From: Leucogyrophana mollusca
Taxonomy: Eukaryota; Basidiomycota; Agaricomycetes; Boletales
Direction: 5' to 3'
NCBI GenBank assembly: GCA_021014945.1
Contig: MU266564.1
Coordinates: forward strand, 1 to 41,834
DNA length: 41,834 nt
In this document: positions 20,901 to 32,109 of the stretch, one piece after another
How positions within the stretch are numbered: position 1 is the first letter of the stretch
Layout: each line of letters starts with the position of its first letter
Translations under genes and position numbers: made by a program
The notes under the pieces: generated by a model
What the model saw: only the letters and a program-made list of their open reading frames with translations
The model's database searches: none
Told to the model about the DNA's origin: nothing

Positions 20901-21336
20901 TCAAAAAAGAGGGTCTCCATTTCAAATGCTGACATCACGCACACGAAAGTCCCTACAGGCGGGTCCCAGCTAACTTGGCCCGTCGCAGGACATGCAAAAA
21001 ACAAGGTGCTGGTCTTAATGCGCGAATCTGAACATGTGTCTGTGCGAAGATAATGGGGCGAAGATCTACCTGTGGATCGGCCAACGTGACCCAGAAATTG
21101 GAACCCCACGTCTCGTCTCCTTCTGCGCCGTTAAAGCTCACTGAAGGCCGGGGACTTCGAACTGGTTCTCCATTCACGTTGACTTCTGGAACTGGTGCGG
21201 GATCTGGAGTTTTTGCGAGCGCCTTTGTCTCTCCTCCGGTCGGAGATGGTCCATCAGGTCCAGAATTGCCAGACGGGAGACTTGGGGACATTGCAGGGCT
21301 TGCGATTGGAGAACCGTCTCCAGCGCCTACGGACAT
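17972..21336 (-). CDS. WW-MyTH4-RhoGAP protein (Vilse/ARHGAP39-like)
   Basis: Ten exons encode 943 residues: 21070-21336, 20943-21013, 20739-20880, 19802-20675, 19627-19735, 19426-19573, 19066-19367, 18779-19004, 18175-18722 and 17972-18116. Domain order is a WW-like repeat (about 76-107, with WGSNFW and GQVSWDPP), a second WW (about 117-150, with GEWWEL, PYYYQT and ETVWERP), a long Ser/Pro/Arg-rich disordered linker (about 161-490), MyTH4 (about 495-700, with PLLTVTRSLKQDAVKIF and LRDEIYCQLMKQ), and RhoGAP (about 714-910). The arginine finger is in EGIFRVPG, and KLWLRELCDPLVP and MAPNLLRC are also present. It should stimulate GTP hydrolysis by a Rho/Rac-type GTPase, with MyTH4 and WW giving cytoskeletal and proline-motif contacts. 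Intron 8 (18723-18778) keeps frame only with a GC donor (GCACGT). The last intron uses GTGAGC and adds QYEQVFVYNLLLHL; reading through would stop at 18171. Confidence 0.9.
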
Positions 21337-21749
21337 CTTTAGCAAGCCGATATTCTCTTCTGTAGCGCCGAAGTTTGGCGACTGCGATAAATCACGAAAC
21401 GCAGATCCGATCGACCTCTAGGCAGGGTAAAATCAAGAAACAAGACGCTCCTCGAAATGGTCGACAGTGTTCAAGATAGCCAATTAGAAACGCGTAGATC
21501 CAGGAAGGGCAGGAAAATTTGCGGGAAAGGATGTTCGGTGCAGCCTTGTCTGCACCAAAAACACGCCGTAATGGTGAGCCCCGAATAGGCAAACTAATAT
21601 AACTTGGACACAGGTTCGTCCTCTACGCAGAACAAAGTCGGGCTTTGGAGGGCTCACTCACGTATACGACGGAGCGCTCGGACGGGAGTGCAAACCTTGT
21701 CATATGGTAGCGAGTATACAGCGAACAGCAAACAGTAACTATAGAGAGT
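21337..21749. other. Promoter region of the RhoGAP gene
   Basis: This is 413 nt between the dehydrogenase 3' end and the RhoGAP start, both on the minus strand. It must hold the terminator of the first and the promoter of the second. No clear TATA box or gene is seen. Confidence 0.4.
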
Positions 21750-22782
21750 TCAATGCTTTTCCTGCCGCAATACTTCTTGCGCATTCTCAACAAACTTGGT
21801 CAGGACGTTCACGTCGTTTCGATCTCCTGCAATCGAACTTTCGACTCGCTCATACACCCTCGCCAATCCTCTGTAGACATCTCCTTCATCCCCGCCAACA
21901 AAATCCCCGATCTCCTCCATCTCACCGACCCATCGATAAGCTTTGGGTAGCATGGGAGGTACGTTCTTCACCAGTCTGTTCAGTAATGCCGACTGAGATA
22001 TATCGAGCTCCTTCAAGAGAGCGTCTGCAGTCGCGGGTGACGAGGCGTGCGCCGCTTTAGCCGCGTTAGTGCGAGATCGATGTTTCCAGGTTTTCATCGA
22101 AGGACTCACACAAGACCATGGTTGTAAACAATCCCGTTATCCCCTTGGTTATGCCCTGGAGAGTATGTGGATAAATTCGTACGTCCAAGCAAAGCATATC
22201 GTACCAACTTACCGCATAGGACATCTTCAAAGCGCTAGCATCTCCCACACCAACACCTTCGCCTTTTAGGGGTGACACTTTCAAGCCATACTTGGATAAC
22301 GCTGTAAATGCGTCCAAGATGCTTCCATCTCTAGCGTCTACAGACGCGTAAAATGTGGGATCATAGCTATCTTTCGGCGGTCCTCCGATAATACCTGCAT
22401 CCACGAACTTAATGTGGGTCCCAGCGAAAACACCAGCGATACGCTTGGCCGTTTCGGGGCTCACGGCGTTACAGTCCGCAAAAACCAGTGGTTCAGAATT
22501 GACCCCTCTCCCGCTCTTAGACGCCTCTTTCCTGACCATCTCGGCAAACGAATAGGCGTCGCGTGGGGGGAGGATGCTGAGGATCCATTCCGCTTTGAGG
22601 ACGATGTCGGCGACAGAAACGTCAATCATTCCTGCATCACGTGCACGGCGGCGTGTGGCGTCTGAGCGGCCATCCAGGTTGGTAAACACCGTACAGCCAG
22701 CCTTGTGAAGTCTGTTGGCTACAGCTGAGCCCATCGCGCCAGCGGCGACGACTGCGATCCGGGGCAGTGTTGAGGTCGACAT
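21750..22782 (-). CDS. NAD(P)-binding 6PGDH/HIBADH-like dehydrogenase with DUF1932
   Basis: Exons 22213-22782, 22110-22155 and 21750-22054 encode 306 residues. The N-terminal half is a Rossmann domain of the 6-phosphogluconate/3-hydroxyisobutyrate dehydrogenase type: RIAVVAAGAMGSAVANRL, then TNLDGRSDATRRRA, ILSILPP and FADCNAVSPETA. FVDAGIIGGPP follows, matching the substrate-loop region. The C-terminal half is DUF1932, with KGITGLFTTMVLSA, ALLNRLVKNVPPMLPKAYRW and VGEMEEI. It is expected to oxidise a small hydroxy acid with NAD(P)+; the substrate is unknown. The cofactor loop is A-A-G-A-M-G where the family usually has G-x-G-x-x-G, so the first glycine is replaced by alanine. Both introns are canonical (GTAAGT and GTGAGT). 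No targeting signal is evident, so it is probably cytosolic. Confidence 0.88.
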
Positions 22783-24946
22783 GGTCGAGTTATCAGAAGG
22801 AGATACGCCAATAATAGATAATGGCTTATACCGCCGGAGCTCCACGCTATCTATTTCAGGAGTGATATGAGAAAGGCACCACGGGCGCGACGGATATTGG
22901 GCTAGCGTCAATTCATGTCATTATGTGGTTCGTGGACCCCACAAAGGCATATCTTCTGTGGAAGGACGGATAATGGGAGCGCTCATAAATCGTCGATCTA
23001 CACAATTAAGCATCACGACGAACGGGCGGATTTAACGGCCCAAAATACCAGCAGCCTTGCGCAGATATTCTTGCCTGCTTAGCGCAGATCTTCAAGGGGA
23101 AATAAGCTAAACGGCTATGCTGGGAGACACGGTGAATTCGAGGGTGGGGAAGAGACGATGAAACCACCTACGAAATCAGCGTAGGACCTTGCAGGTGACG
23201 AGCACAAATTCCGGTCTTTGCGCGACGCAACAAGGGAGCAAAAAGTCCATCAGTGATACCCTGCAGGACCCGCGGGTTAAAGCGAACAGGTGATACGGCA
23301 CTGGTGATCTTGTTTGACGATTACAGAGGGTCCAAACTAAACTGGTGCTGCGAGGGAAGAATATGCAAAGAACATTCGGACACTCTGAGGACCATGGCTG
23401 CATGAGTCTCGGTGAGTTATTTGGATGATTGAAATATCTAGTGCTAAAACATTTCCGACGTCCACCACTAAGATCTGATGTTTCACGAAAAACCAGGGTT
23501 CAATGCAGCGGATTGAGAAGTCGGGTGGGCCTGGAGCTTGCCTAGGAAATGCGGAGTACGAGGCGTCGAGTCTGCTGGAATTGACTCGGGAAATTTTCGG
23601 AGCTGCAGGCCCACCCAACGATAAAGCTCGGACGACGGTGCGAATATTGATATTAATCAGCCTAATCGTCAAGGAGAGAAAACGCTCATGGCGTCGACTC
23701 TGCCTGCACGGTGACCGGAAAGTGGAAATGATGGTCTGTCTGGGAGAGACGAAGGGGGGTAAGGAATCAAATCAGCGGACAATGTTGCTGCCACCCTCCC
23801 TATGCATCGGACCTATTATTCCGGCGGTCTGGGAGTGTAGCACCGTACCGGTGGCGTCAAAGTCCAGCCAATCAGACCTATAGCACGAGTAGGTCCGAGA
23901 TCTGAAGTGTTCCGAAAACACCATAGCGTTGCCACTAGATGTCCCATCAAGAACTTGTATTCTTGCCGACAACGTGCTACAGCCTGCAACAGCCAGATAC
24001 GGAGAGCTGGTCGGGTGATTGAAAGTCTGTTTGGGGGTTGACATGTGTGCCCAGACGAAAATTTTCTGCATAATGATGAATCAGTGGGGTCAGGTGAGTG
24101 GCTGGCACGCGAGTTGTTTGCGAGGCAGTGGCGGCCTATTATATCCCGGTGACATTGTTGATGTGCTCTCCATGACAAGGCAGAACGAGCATTGTTGGAT
24201 TGACGTCGACATAGCTGTACAAAACAACCTTGGCAGATATGGGCCCACAGTCGTGAAACCACAAGGCATATCGGTTCGGTCGGCATCGGAAGGACGAGAG
24301 AACGAATGAACTCTGATCGTGGTGTCTCGGAGATACTCGGAAAAGCAGTTCTAGCTTGTTCTGTTGAAGGAAGGAGGATACATATGAGCGACCGATCGGT
24401 GACCTGTCGACGACGAGATGTGAGGCACAGAGGGCGCATTAATCAGGCGAAAGGCGCACGCTTGTGGAGAGTGGTTTTAACTTTCTAGAAAGGTGGAGAG
24501 CAACAAAACAATTATTATGAAGAGATAACTCACCAAGCTCACCTCACAAATAATTCTCAGGACAACTTGGGTGACCTCTTACATGTAAAAGCCAATGACT
24601 CCGAGGTAATGGTATTATGTGGTATTATGTGGTTGGCAGTCAATTTTTCTCGATATCAGAATCAGGACCAGGGACGCCGCCTGCGCAAATATTGAATAAT
24701 CAGCTTCTCATCAGGACTTATGTCATTGTCGACGTGACCACACGATTCTGTAGTGGCAACGTGTCTGAAAGCCGTAACAAGCGCCCCGTGAAGCGCTCAA
24801 GCGCTTAACTTTCTCACTAACAATCAAGTTCAAACCAAGCTCAACCTTTGCATCCAGAGACTGTTTCAGCGTCTGTGTTTGCGTGGACTCGGGGCTTACA
24901 TACGTCCTCCATCACCCTGGCCTTTTGGGGGTGCTGCCTCGCCTGG
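22783..24946. other. Long stretch without a confident gene
   Basis: This 2.2 kb lies between the divergent dehydrogenase and HAD genes. The longest frames (23503-23883, +; 23816-24439, -, 207 codons) show no motif and low-quality composition. Minor features are the 10-bp direct repeat GGTATTATGT at 24611-24630 and a 16-nt palindrome (AAGCGCT, CA, AGCGCTT) at 24791-24806, about 140 nt before the HAD gene start. Confidence 0.4.
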
Positions 24947-26741
24947 ATGTTACTAAAGCACGGCGGTTGTGGATTAGCCCTGCATTGTTCCTCATGGTCA
25001 CGAACCAGAGCCCGAACAACTTCATGGCAGTCTCTACGGCATCTTCAAACAGGTGGGTTCCCACACGGCCTCGGTGCAATGCGGCTGATAATCTTTCTTA
25101 AAGCGTCATCAAACACAGGTCGTCCACTTGCATTTGCCTTTGATATCGTATGTGAAAGTTCGCACACACTTTCGTCCCCCTTTCCAAGCAAACTCGGCCT
25201 TTTGATGTCTAGGACGGTGTTCTGATACGAGGTGGGGAAGCTCTTCCTGCAGCAAAAGAAGCACTCTCAATCATTAATGGAAACAATGCGCTCGGACTGT
25301 ATGTGCACCTCCTTGCTAAATCATTATACCGCCTTGATGAACTCCCCAAAAGCAAGATACCTTACATTTTAGTAATGCATCTGACGTTTAACTATATGGT
25401 GATCAAACTCAAAAATCTCATGCGGACCAGTTAACAAATGGCGGTGGGGTCAGCGAGGTGGAGCGCTGTCGAAAGCTCAGTATACAGCTCGGCGTCCAGG
25501 TCTTGTGTCCTCCGTTCAGTAGCTGCCGATGAGGATAAGCTGAAGGCTCTTAAGTAGATCGATCCAGCGCAGTATATTCAGGCTCATACCATCCTCAAAA
25601 CAGTTGCACACAAATACGCCGATGTGCCAGTGCTGGTACTTGGAGGCAAAGGCGACACCGTACGCAAGGTCGCCGAAGGGTACGTCTGTGGAAGGTCCCG
25701 TGTGTTGTGGATCCGGCATCTCTGAACATTCTCGAACTTCCCCCAGATACGGCTTCAATGAAGTGTATAACACGCTCGATATCCTTGCATGGAACCCATC
25801 GTGCGCCTTGCGTTATTGCGTCACATTTTCCAGTGTTTAATTATTGACGGACAGGGTTTGGCCTTTGCATACTCTCACCCAGGATGAACATTTATCGGTC
25901 AAGGTCTGGCTGTTCTCCAAGTCTGATATCCCTCGATCAATAAGGTTTAATAACTTCCGCCATCATGCACCATGTGTTGGTTCCAGAGTGCTGATTTTTC
26001 CCAAATCTCGTTCGCTGCCATTTTCGTCTTCCACGATCCTCGAAACTGGGCCCTTGATATACAAGTGATCTGCGACGTGATACAATCGGGTGGTATCGTT
26101 GGTGGACCTTACCTTTCCGACCACGGCCGAAGTCCAGTAGACCTTGTTTTTTGCAACCCAGACTTGATTTGGCGGTCAGATTTTGAAAGACCAAGATTAG
26201 GTCAGGGCGCATTCAAAGACGCTTTCCAAACCGTATTCAAGGTGGGAAAAATCAAACCCCCGACTCATTCAGACGAGCGCCTAACGAGAATTCAAAGTCA
26301 CTGACAGGGTCGAATTATCCACACGTCCTATATGGAAAACCCACAATGGCTACCTACTCGTTCGCGGAGATGGTTTTGAAGGATCGGCTGCGAGGACAGC
26401 TGCCGTCGGTGTTCGTACAATTTCCGGAACTTGGTAGAATTCTCGTGACAATCTAACAATTGCATAATACGTTTACCAGATACATGGTTGGAGGTGCGTT
26501 GCGCTTCCCGTTGGCTGACGTTTCCTCACAGCCAGCTCCAGACAACCCAGAATCAGATATTGCAGGGGCCAACGCTGCTCAGTGGAAGTCCATCCTTGTC
26601 CATACGGGAGTGTACAACCCACAGCAAGGACCGCCGAGTCATCAACCAACGCACGAGGCAGAGGATGTGGTGCAAGCGGTCCGGTGGGCTCTGGATCAAG
26701 AGTTTGACGGGGAGGGGGTAAGAAAAGGCATCGTCGCTTAG
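24947..26741 (+). CDS. HAD hydrolase of the CECR5/HDHD5 family, probably mitochondrial
   Basis: Twelve exons encode 376 residues: 24947-25052, 25104-25147, 25213-25298, 25353-25371, 25431-25499, 25558-25679, 25747-25800, 25855-25903, 25987-26241, 26298-26410, 26480-26493 and 26542-26741. HAD motifs are complete: motif I FDIDGVLIRG with the nucleophile at residue 49 and acid at 51; motif II LLTNGGG; the lysine in LGGKGDTVRK; motif IV VGDNPESDIAGAN (about 309-321). The sequence FVFHDPRNWALDIQ and the C-terminal AEDVVQAVRWAL are typical of the TIGR01456/CECR5 group. The N-terminus (MLLKHGGCG...SRTRARTT) is basic with no acids, fitting mitochondrial import. It is probably a phosphatase of unknown substrate. 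Two exons are tiny (19 and 14 nt). The intron after 26410 has donor GTTCGT. The start was chosen at the first ATG giving the basic presequence; a longer upstream frame exists. Confidence 0.9.
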
Positions 26742-27331
26742 CAGACGACATATATTGCGTATCAGTGGTAAACTTGCACAAACTTAAGTGTAACCGTGGA
26801 GATGATGGCGTAAAATAGAGAGAGCAGCATGCTTCATTGGCTGAAATGTGTGTGCGGCTGTGCTCTACCTTTCGATTGAGCACTTGGCAGAAGGTTGAAT
26901 GTGGATGAGCAATCACGTGGCGGGACCTTGCTTGGCTGAATCAGCGAACCAGTCGAGTTAAGGCTGTGTATCGCGGGGTGATCAGCGACGTCGGGGATGG
27001 AAATGCAACGCAAAACCACCCACTTGTTGTCAAAAAAATGTGTTTCTGTCGCAATTTCACCAAAAAACAGCATCTCGCGATCTGACAATGACCGATTACT
27101 GCGGTGTATAAATAAAGAAAATCTCTCTGACACTGATCGAAGCTTATCATTTCCTTTCCCAGCTTGGGAAATCGGATTTTAGGTTAGCTGCCTGGAAGCT
27201 CGCCTAGTTACCCTTTTACGAGACGGTTTTCGGAGTTGATGGAGGGGGAGGGCAAGATCCACTACATATATGTCGGATTTTCGTGTGTAGATATGCTGCT
27301 GTTGACTTCTTGATGCTCCGAGTCTTTCGTT
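26742..27331. other. Promoter region of the transcription factor gene
   Basis: This 590 nt lies between two plus-strand genes. Some frames antisense to the HAD gene extend in at the left. No gene or strong consensus box is seen; an AT-rich stretch (ACATATATG) lies near 27265. Confidence 0.4.
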
Positions 27332-29181
27332 ATGTCTGCCCATACGTCTCCTTCGGATACTGATCTGCCTACTGCTGATTCCCCCGGTGCTGGGCCGTCC
27401 TCTTCACGGATTCGGGCTGAGTTCAGGAAGGACGGCGCGATTTCCAAGATGCGTTCACACAGAGGGAACGTTCCCGTTCTCCCGCAAACCAAGCTTTGCC
27501 CCCATTGTCCCGCGAAGTTCACGCGGACAACACATTTGAACCGCCACATGCGCACTCGTACGTTGGTGGACTATAGAACTATGGGTCTGGTACTCACCAA
27601 CCTCTTGCTGTGCCCTTTTTCAGATACGGGAGAACGACTCCATCGTTGCGACGTGAGTCAATTTTTTCTATGGTCCATACGATGCCCCAACGCCACTTTT
27701 AGAGCTGCGACGCCCAGTTCACCCGCAGTGACCTTCTGACAAGGCACAAGAAGACATGTGGCGACCCGTGAGTACCCGGATTGTCTCGCTGTCGCCGCCC
27801 CTCTTGTCCTGATACTAAGCCGTTTTTTTTATCTCTAGCTCTCTGAACCGCACTCGACGGCGGTCGTGTCAAGCATGTGCTGAGTCGAAAGTCAAATGTG
27901 ACCTCGTTCAACCCTGTAGCAAATGTCAGTCGCGAGGGAAGGATTGCGTTTTTTCTGTTCGTTCCGTCCGGCGAGGAACGTCGGAGTCAATCCAAGACAC
28001 CAAGCCTTCAATCGATGCGCCACCCACTCCTTCCGAAGCATCGACGTCCCCGGGGGCAACCTCCCCGTCATCTGGTGACCCATCGCCATTAGGAGAGATA
28101 TCGTACGCCTCTTTTGAATGGGCTCCTTCCCCTTCGCAGTTCCAGACTGGGGACAAGCCTAGCTGGAATGAATCCTATAGCGATACCCTGTCACCAGCAC
28201 CGTCAGAGGGCGGGGCTTCTTCAGTCGGATTCGCCTCGTCATCTGGGTCTGATCATCAAGTCCGCACAAGTCCCCTGTACCCCAACGCCTCGGAACCGTA
28301 CTTCACTAATGTATTCACTGCATACCCCGCTAATCCTAATCCCGTCCATACCGAACACCGCCCACGCATCAGCCATTCTGCATCACCCATATCATCAGTA
28401 GACGAAGCATTTTCATTTACTGCACAACCCATCGATATCCCACCACCTATGAATGTGTCTGCAGACTCCATATTCTACGACACGACACCTAATTCGTCCG
28501 CATTTGTGTCTTCCTCCCTTCCCGAACGAGCACGGTTTATTCAGCCCCAGCCTACTTATGGATCGGTTTTCAATACCCGCGTTGATATGGGGCATATTGA
28601 GCATCAGTATAGTAGGCCTCTTTTCCTCTATAACCCATTTTTCCGCCCTCATGCCTTCTTGTCGACTCAGATGCTGGTCACTCCGATTATCCCCGTGCCC
28701 GCCCAAAGGTCGCAAGCTCTGTCCCTGGCTTTGAAGGTGCCCGCCACTTACCGGAGGTGTACAATGATCAGCTACCTCGGGAGTACTTAGCTGGGAACAC
28801 GGACGCTCCATATCCAAAGCATGGTGAGAATTGTTTCCCCTCTCACTCCCCTTATCAATGACCCACTTTATTTTTTTATAGGTTATGGCAAGCAGCGCAG
28901 CTACGGGGCTGATCTATCTCGTCCTGCCAATGGGCATTTTTCAGGCCAGTGGATTGCTCCCCCAGAAGATAGCCGTGTGGGGATGTTCGAGTCCACACTA
29001 CATGCTGGTCATGGTCAGTCACCGGGACGTCGTTTCATCGTAACTTCTTAACCCGTTTTTATTTTATTCAACAGACAATATAACATACCGACACCATTGC
29101 TCAGAGTGCTATATGGACAATATTAGATCTAATTCATCGTTTATTATGCGTCGCCAAATCGCCGGGGTGGACTTAGCATAA
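27332..29181 (+). CDS. Zinc-finger transcription factor with C2H2 and Zn2Cys6 domains
   Basis: Exons 27332-27557, 27624-27652, 27703-27767, 27839-28611, 28671-28823, 28882-29013 and 29075-29181 encode 494 residues. Finger 1 is C2H2 (C56, C59, H72, H76) with the linker HTGERLH. Finger 2 is C2HC (C84, C87, H100, C104). A fungal Zn2Cys6 cluster follows at once: C117, C120, C127, C133, C136, C143. The rest is Ser/Pro-rich and acidic, a likely activation region, with no fungal_trans domain visible. It should be a nuclear DNA-binding regulator; targets are unknown. Introns 2-4 fall within or between the fingers. The fifth intron in coding order (28612-28670) shifts to the frame that continues to GYGKQRSYGADLSR. 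The last splice (donor GTCAGT at 29014) is less certain; reading through would end at 29051 with a different tail. Next to it, DUF218 is also on the plus strand, 0.8 kb away. Confidence 0.85.
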
Positions 29182-30003
29182 GATGGCACAATTTGTGCTT
29201 GTGCACTGTGTACGCTTTGACCGTGTATGTATGACCTGTGTCGTTATCTTGCGATGGAATACACACAGATCACCACCACCGCCACCTATCTTGTTGGATG
29301 ATATCAATCCCGAGTGCAGTACACACTTACCTTTATATCCAACGGTCACCACCTTTAATATCCGGCTGCGACCACTAATGTCGAGGTTGCTCGCTACAGA
29401 TCAAAACGGATACAAGATGTGAAGGAGCCAATTCCAGGATGTAACCAGAAGGTACCCGGGCAAAGAGTGCCCTCCAAACTTTGTGAGCGTCTCCAGCGAT
29501 TTGCGGGGCGTATGATATGGCGTCGAGCGACGTCACTCCCGAGCAGCGTTGAACACGAGATCATACATAACATTGTGGGCGACGTTGTATTGGTGGTGAC
29601 AAGAGAATATCCAATCGGAATGCATATCGGGAGAAGCCATTGAGCGATGCCAGTAGGGGATGTGGGGGGTGGAAGAGGTTGTGGTGCATAGGACTCGCAC
29701 CTTCTTATACCCCCCGCTGCGTAGCGAGCGGAGCCTTTGTGGATGCGACCCATGCTTTATGTCGGGGTGCCGCAGGTCGAAAGTGGATTCGCTCCCGGAG
29801 GTATTTGTGGATTTACTTGTGGGTCTGGCCCAGCCGCCCAACTACACAGCGTGGCGGACTAGTCTAACTCCCAGACCCACTCACAATCAATTTTCGAAGA
29901 ATTGTCTCCTGAGTTGCCCGACAACTGTCACACAGGAGACCTGAACGACATAACTTTCCTTTTTTGGCTGAGTATCCGGTGGCCGCACCCTGACCCACTC
30001 AAC
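29182..30003. other. Intergenic stretch, nothing recognised
   Basis: About 820 nt separates two plus-strand genes. Frames on both strands (up to 119 codons) lack motifs. The promoter of the DUF218 gene should lie in its right part. Confidence 0.4.
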
Positions 30004-31247
30004 ATGTTACCATTTCCAGCGTCAAGCTCAACCATCTCTGAGCGTCGATTTCTGCACCGCAGCAGGGATTTTCGGTCCATCTCGAGCAGGAGAGCTCTTG
30101 TATCCCTCCGCAGCCGCTCGAGACTTACAAACTTGGGGGTTCTGCTGCTATCTGCTTTCGCAGGAATATCTTTTTTGTACAACCTCGCTTTCATTTTGTC
30201 ATCACCTCCGTCTTATCCCCCGTTTTCGGTCCATGTGGCTCCCAAAAGTATACTATCGACGATAGCGCGGAATGGCTCAATCGAATCCCTGGCCCACTTA
30301 ATTATCGTGCCCGGGCATGCCATCTGGACCGGAACCAAGCCCGAGCACATTTCGGATGAATCCAGGTGGATACTGGAGCATTATCAACAAGGCGGAGGCC
30401 GTGTGGCCGCCTTCACCAAACACATACTTCGTGGGTGAGTTGCCAAGAACCTCAAATTTGCCGCTTGTGAGGTGGATGTTAACTTCTTTTAGAGCAGAAC
30501 TCGCACTTGGCGATGAAAGGTCTCTCGTCGTATTCACCGGGTGAGCTCTTCTTGTAGTCTTTACAAACCACATGCTTGTGTTGACATCGCATTTTCCAGA
30601 GGCCAGACTAGACTCCATTCGACAACCACGGAGGCCGAGTCCTATATCCGATTGGCCTTGGTTACAGGTGCTTTCCAAACTACCGCCTCTCCCGAGGCTT
30701 CTCAGCCATCTCTCTTCGCACGGGCAACCACGGAGAATTATGCCCTCGACTCCTACCAAAATATCGTTTTCTCCATCGCACGCTTTCACGAGTATACTGG
30801 ACGATACCCCGAGAAAATCACTGTTGTGGGATATGAGATGAAACGTCGCCGATTCGTTGAACTTCATCGACGAGCTCTTCGATTTCCAGAAGATAGGTTC
30901 CACTATATCGGTATTGATCCTTCAGGGGAAGGGAGCTCGGGCGCTCAGGAAGGAGAGGTAGGGATGTACAAATTCGAGGATGAGGCATTTGCTGATATCC
31001 CTCTCCAACTCTCACTTAGTTTCGAAATGGATTTACACCTTACAGCGTCGATAGCTACGGATGCCACGACTTTCTGCTTTCAAAACGGAGACAGAGAAAT
31101 CTATATGCTAGATTCCACCCATATTATACATCTTGCCCCGAGCTCCGAGGTCTCCTAGATTGGTGTCCCGGCTCCGGAGTAGATGCGAACACAGACGATG
31201 CGACGTCAATTTACCGAGGTCCGCTACCTTGGGATATTTATGACTAA
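30004..31247 (+). CDS. DUF218 (YdcF-like) type II membrane protein
   Basis: Exons 30004-30434, 30493-30540, 30600-30957 and 31020-31247 encode 354 residues. A basic Ser/Arg-rich cytosolic tail precedes one membrane helix (about 43-65, LGVLLLSAFAGISFLYNLAF). The DUF218 domain follows: LIIVPGHAIW, a conserved LVVFTGGQT, TEAESY, then TTENYALDSYQNIVFSI and KITVVGYEMKRRRF. The last exon supplies SVDSYGCHDFLLSKRR, NLYARFHPYYTSCPEL and WCPGSG, matching the end of fungal family members. The biochemical function of DUF218 is unresolved; bacterial relatives bind S-adenosylmethionine or act on envelope lipids. The start at 30004 was chosen because it precedes the basic tail; an in-frame ATG at 29902 gives an unlikely extension. 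The third intron (30958-31019) must be spliced, or the frame ends at 31158 in an unrelated tail. Confidence 0.86.
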
Positions 31248-32109
31248 GAGTACCTATACCACCTTGTGCTCGTACGGAGGCTTAATCGTATGCTGATGTT
31301 CTCGGTGCCAGGAAGGGCCGGAACCGACCACCCCTGTTCACGGTTCGTAGGCTCTCTGAGAGTGCAAAGAAAGCATGGCACGTGTGTCGTATCAGGCGTC
31401 ACGTTCTCCATGGACTTGCCGGTTCACTCAGCTCGGACGAAGCTGTGTGTAGCGTGCCATACCTGCACATTTGAACAGCCCGCTGAGCATATCGCCAACT
31501 GGGTGCGTGGACAATTCGGTATCGCTTCAGGGCTTTGCAGCTGGTAGAAGGTGCCAAGCTTCGGCCTTGTGGTGGATCTGGGTAAGTAGACCGGGGTTCG
31601 TCGCGGTGGGGCGCCGGGCTTCCGCGGGTCTTCTGTGTGCGACACACAAGCATGCGCGCCATGGGCGCAAGTGAGTGCGGTCACTTGGAAGTGGGTGTGG
31701 GTCTGTACAGGTGGGTTAGGCGTTTATTTTTCGCCAAATCGTGGCAGCTCCAAGTCCCACATGGAGGTGGTGGGTTGACGAACCGGTGGCCGATGGCCGA
31801 GTGAATGCGGGTTGCGCCAAGCTTGTTCCTTGTGCACGAGTCATTTTACCCATTTCCTCCAATTACCCTCTCTCGGGACTGTCGATATCGCTGACCGCTA
31901 TGTCCAGTTTGTTCAAGTCCCGGTCTTACCAAGGTCTACCACTTCATATCCAGATATTGCAGAAATGGGCGAGAGCATCGCGCAAGGTGAATTGTCAGAG
32001 ACTATCACAAGCTCCACACATTGAGATGTCAGGAACATTCGGTCAACCAGTATTTAATACTGTCCAGCACAGTACCCAACCGTCGATCACACTGGCATGG
32101 ACCAGTGTA
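31248..32109. other. Intergenic stretch between convergent genes
   Basis: About 860 nt separates the DUF218 stop from the first ABC gene's stop codon. No supported gene. The 215-codon frame at 31741-32388 (+) is largely antisense to the ABC gene. The ABC duplication unit begins near 32055. Confidence 0.45.

Noticed and set aside
23816..24439. 207-codon minus-strand frame
   Set aside because: Not started by a good ATG context, rich in Arg/Ser/Leu/Cys as random frames are, no domain seen.
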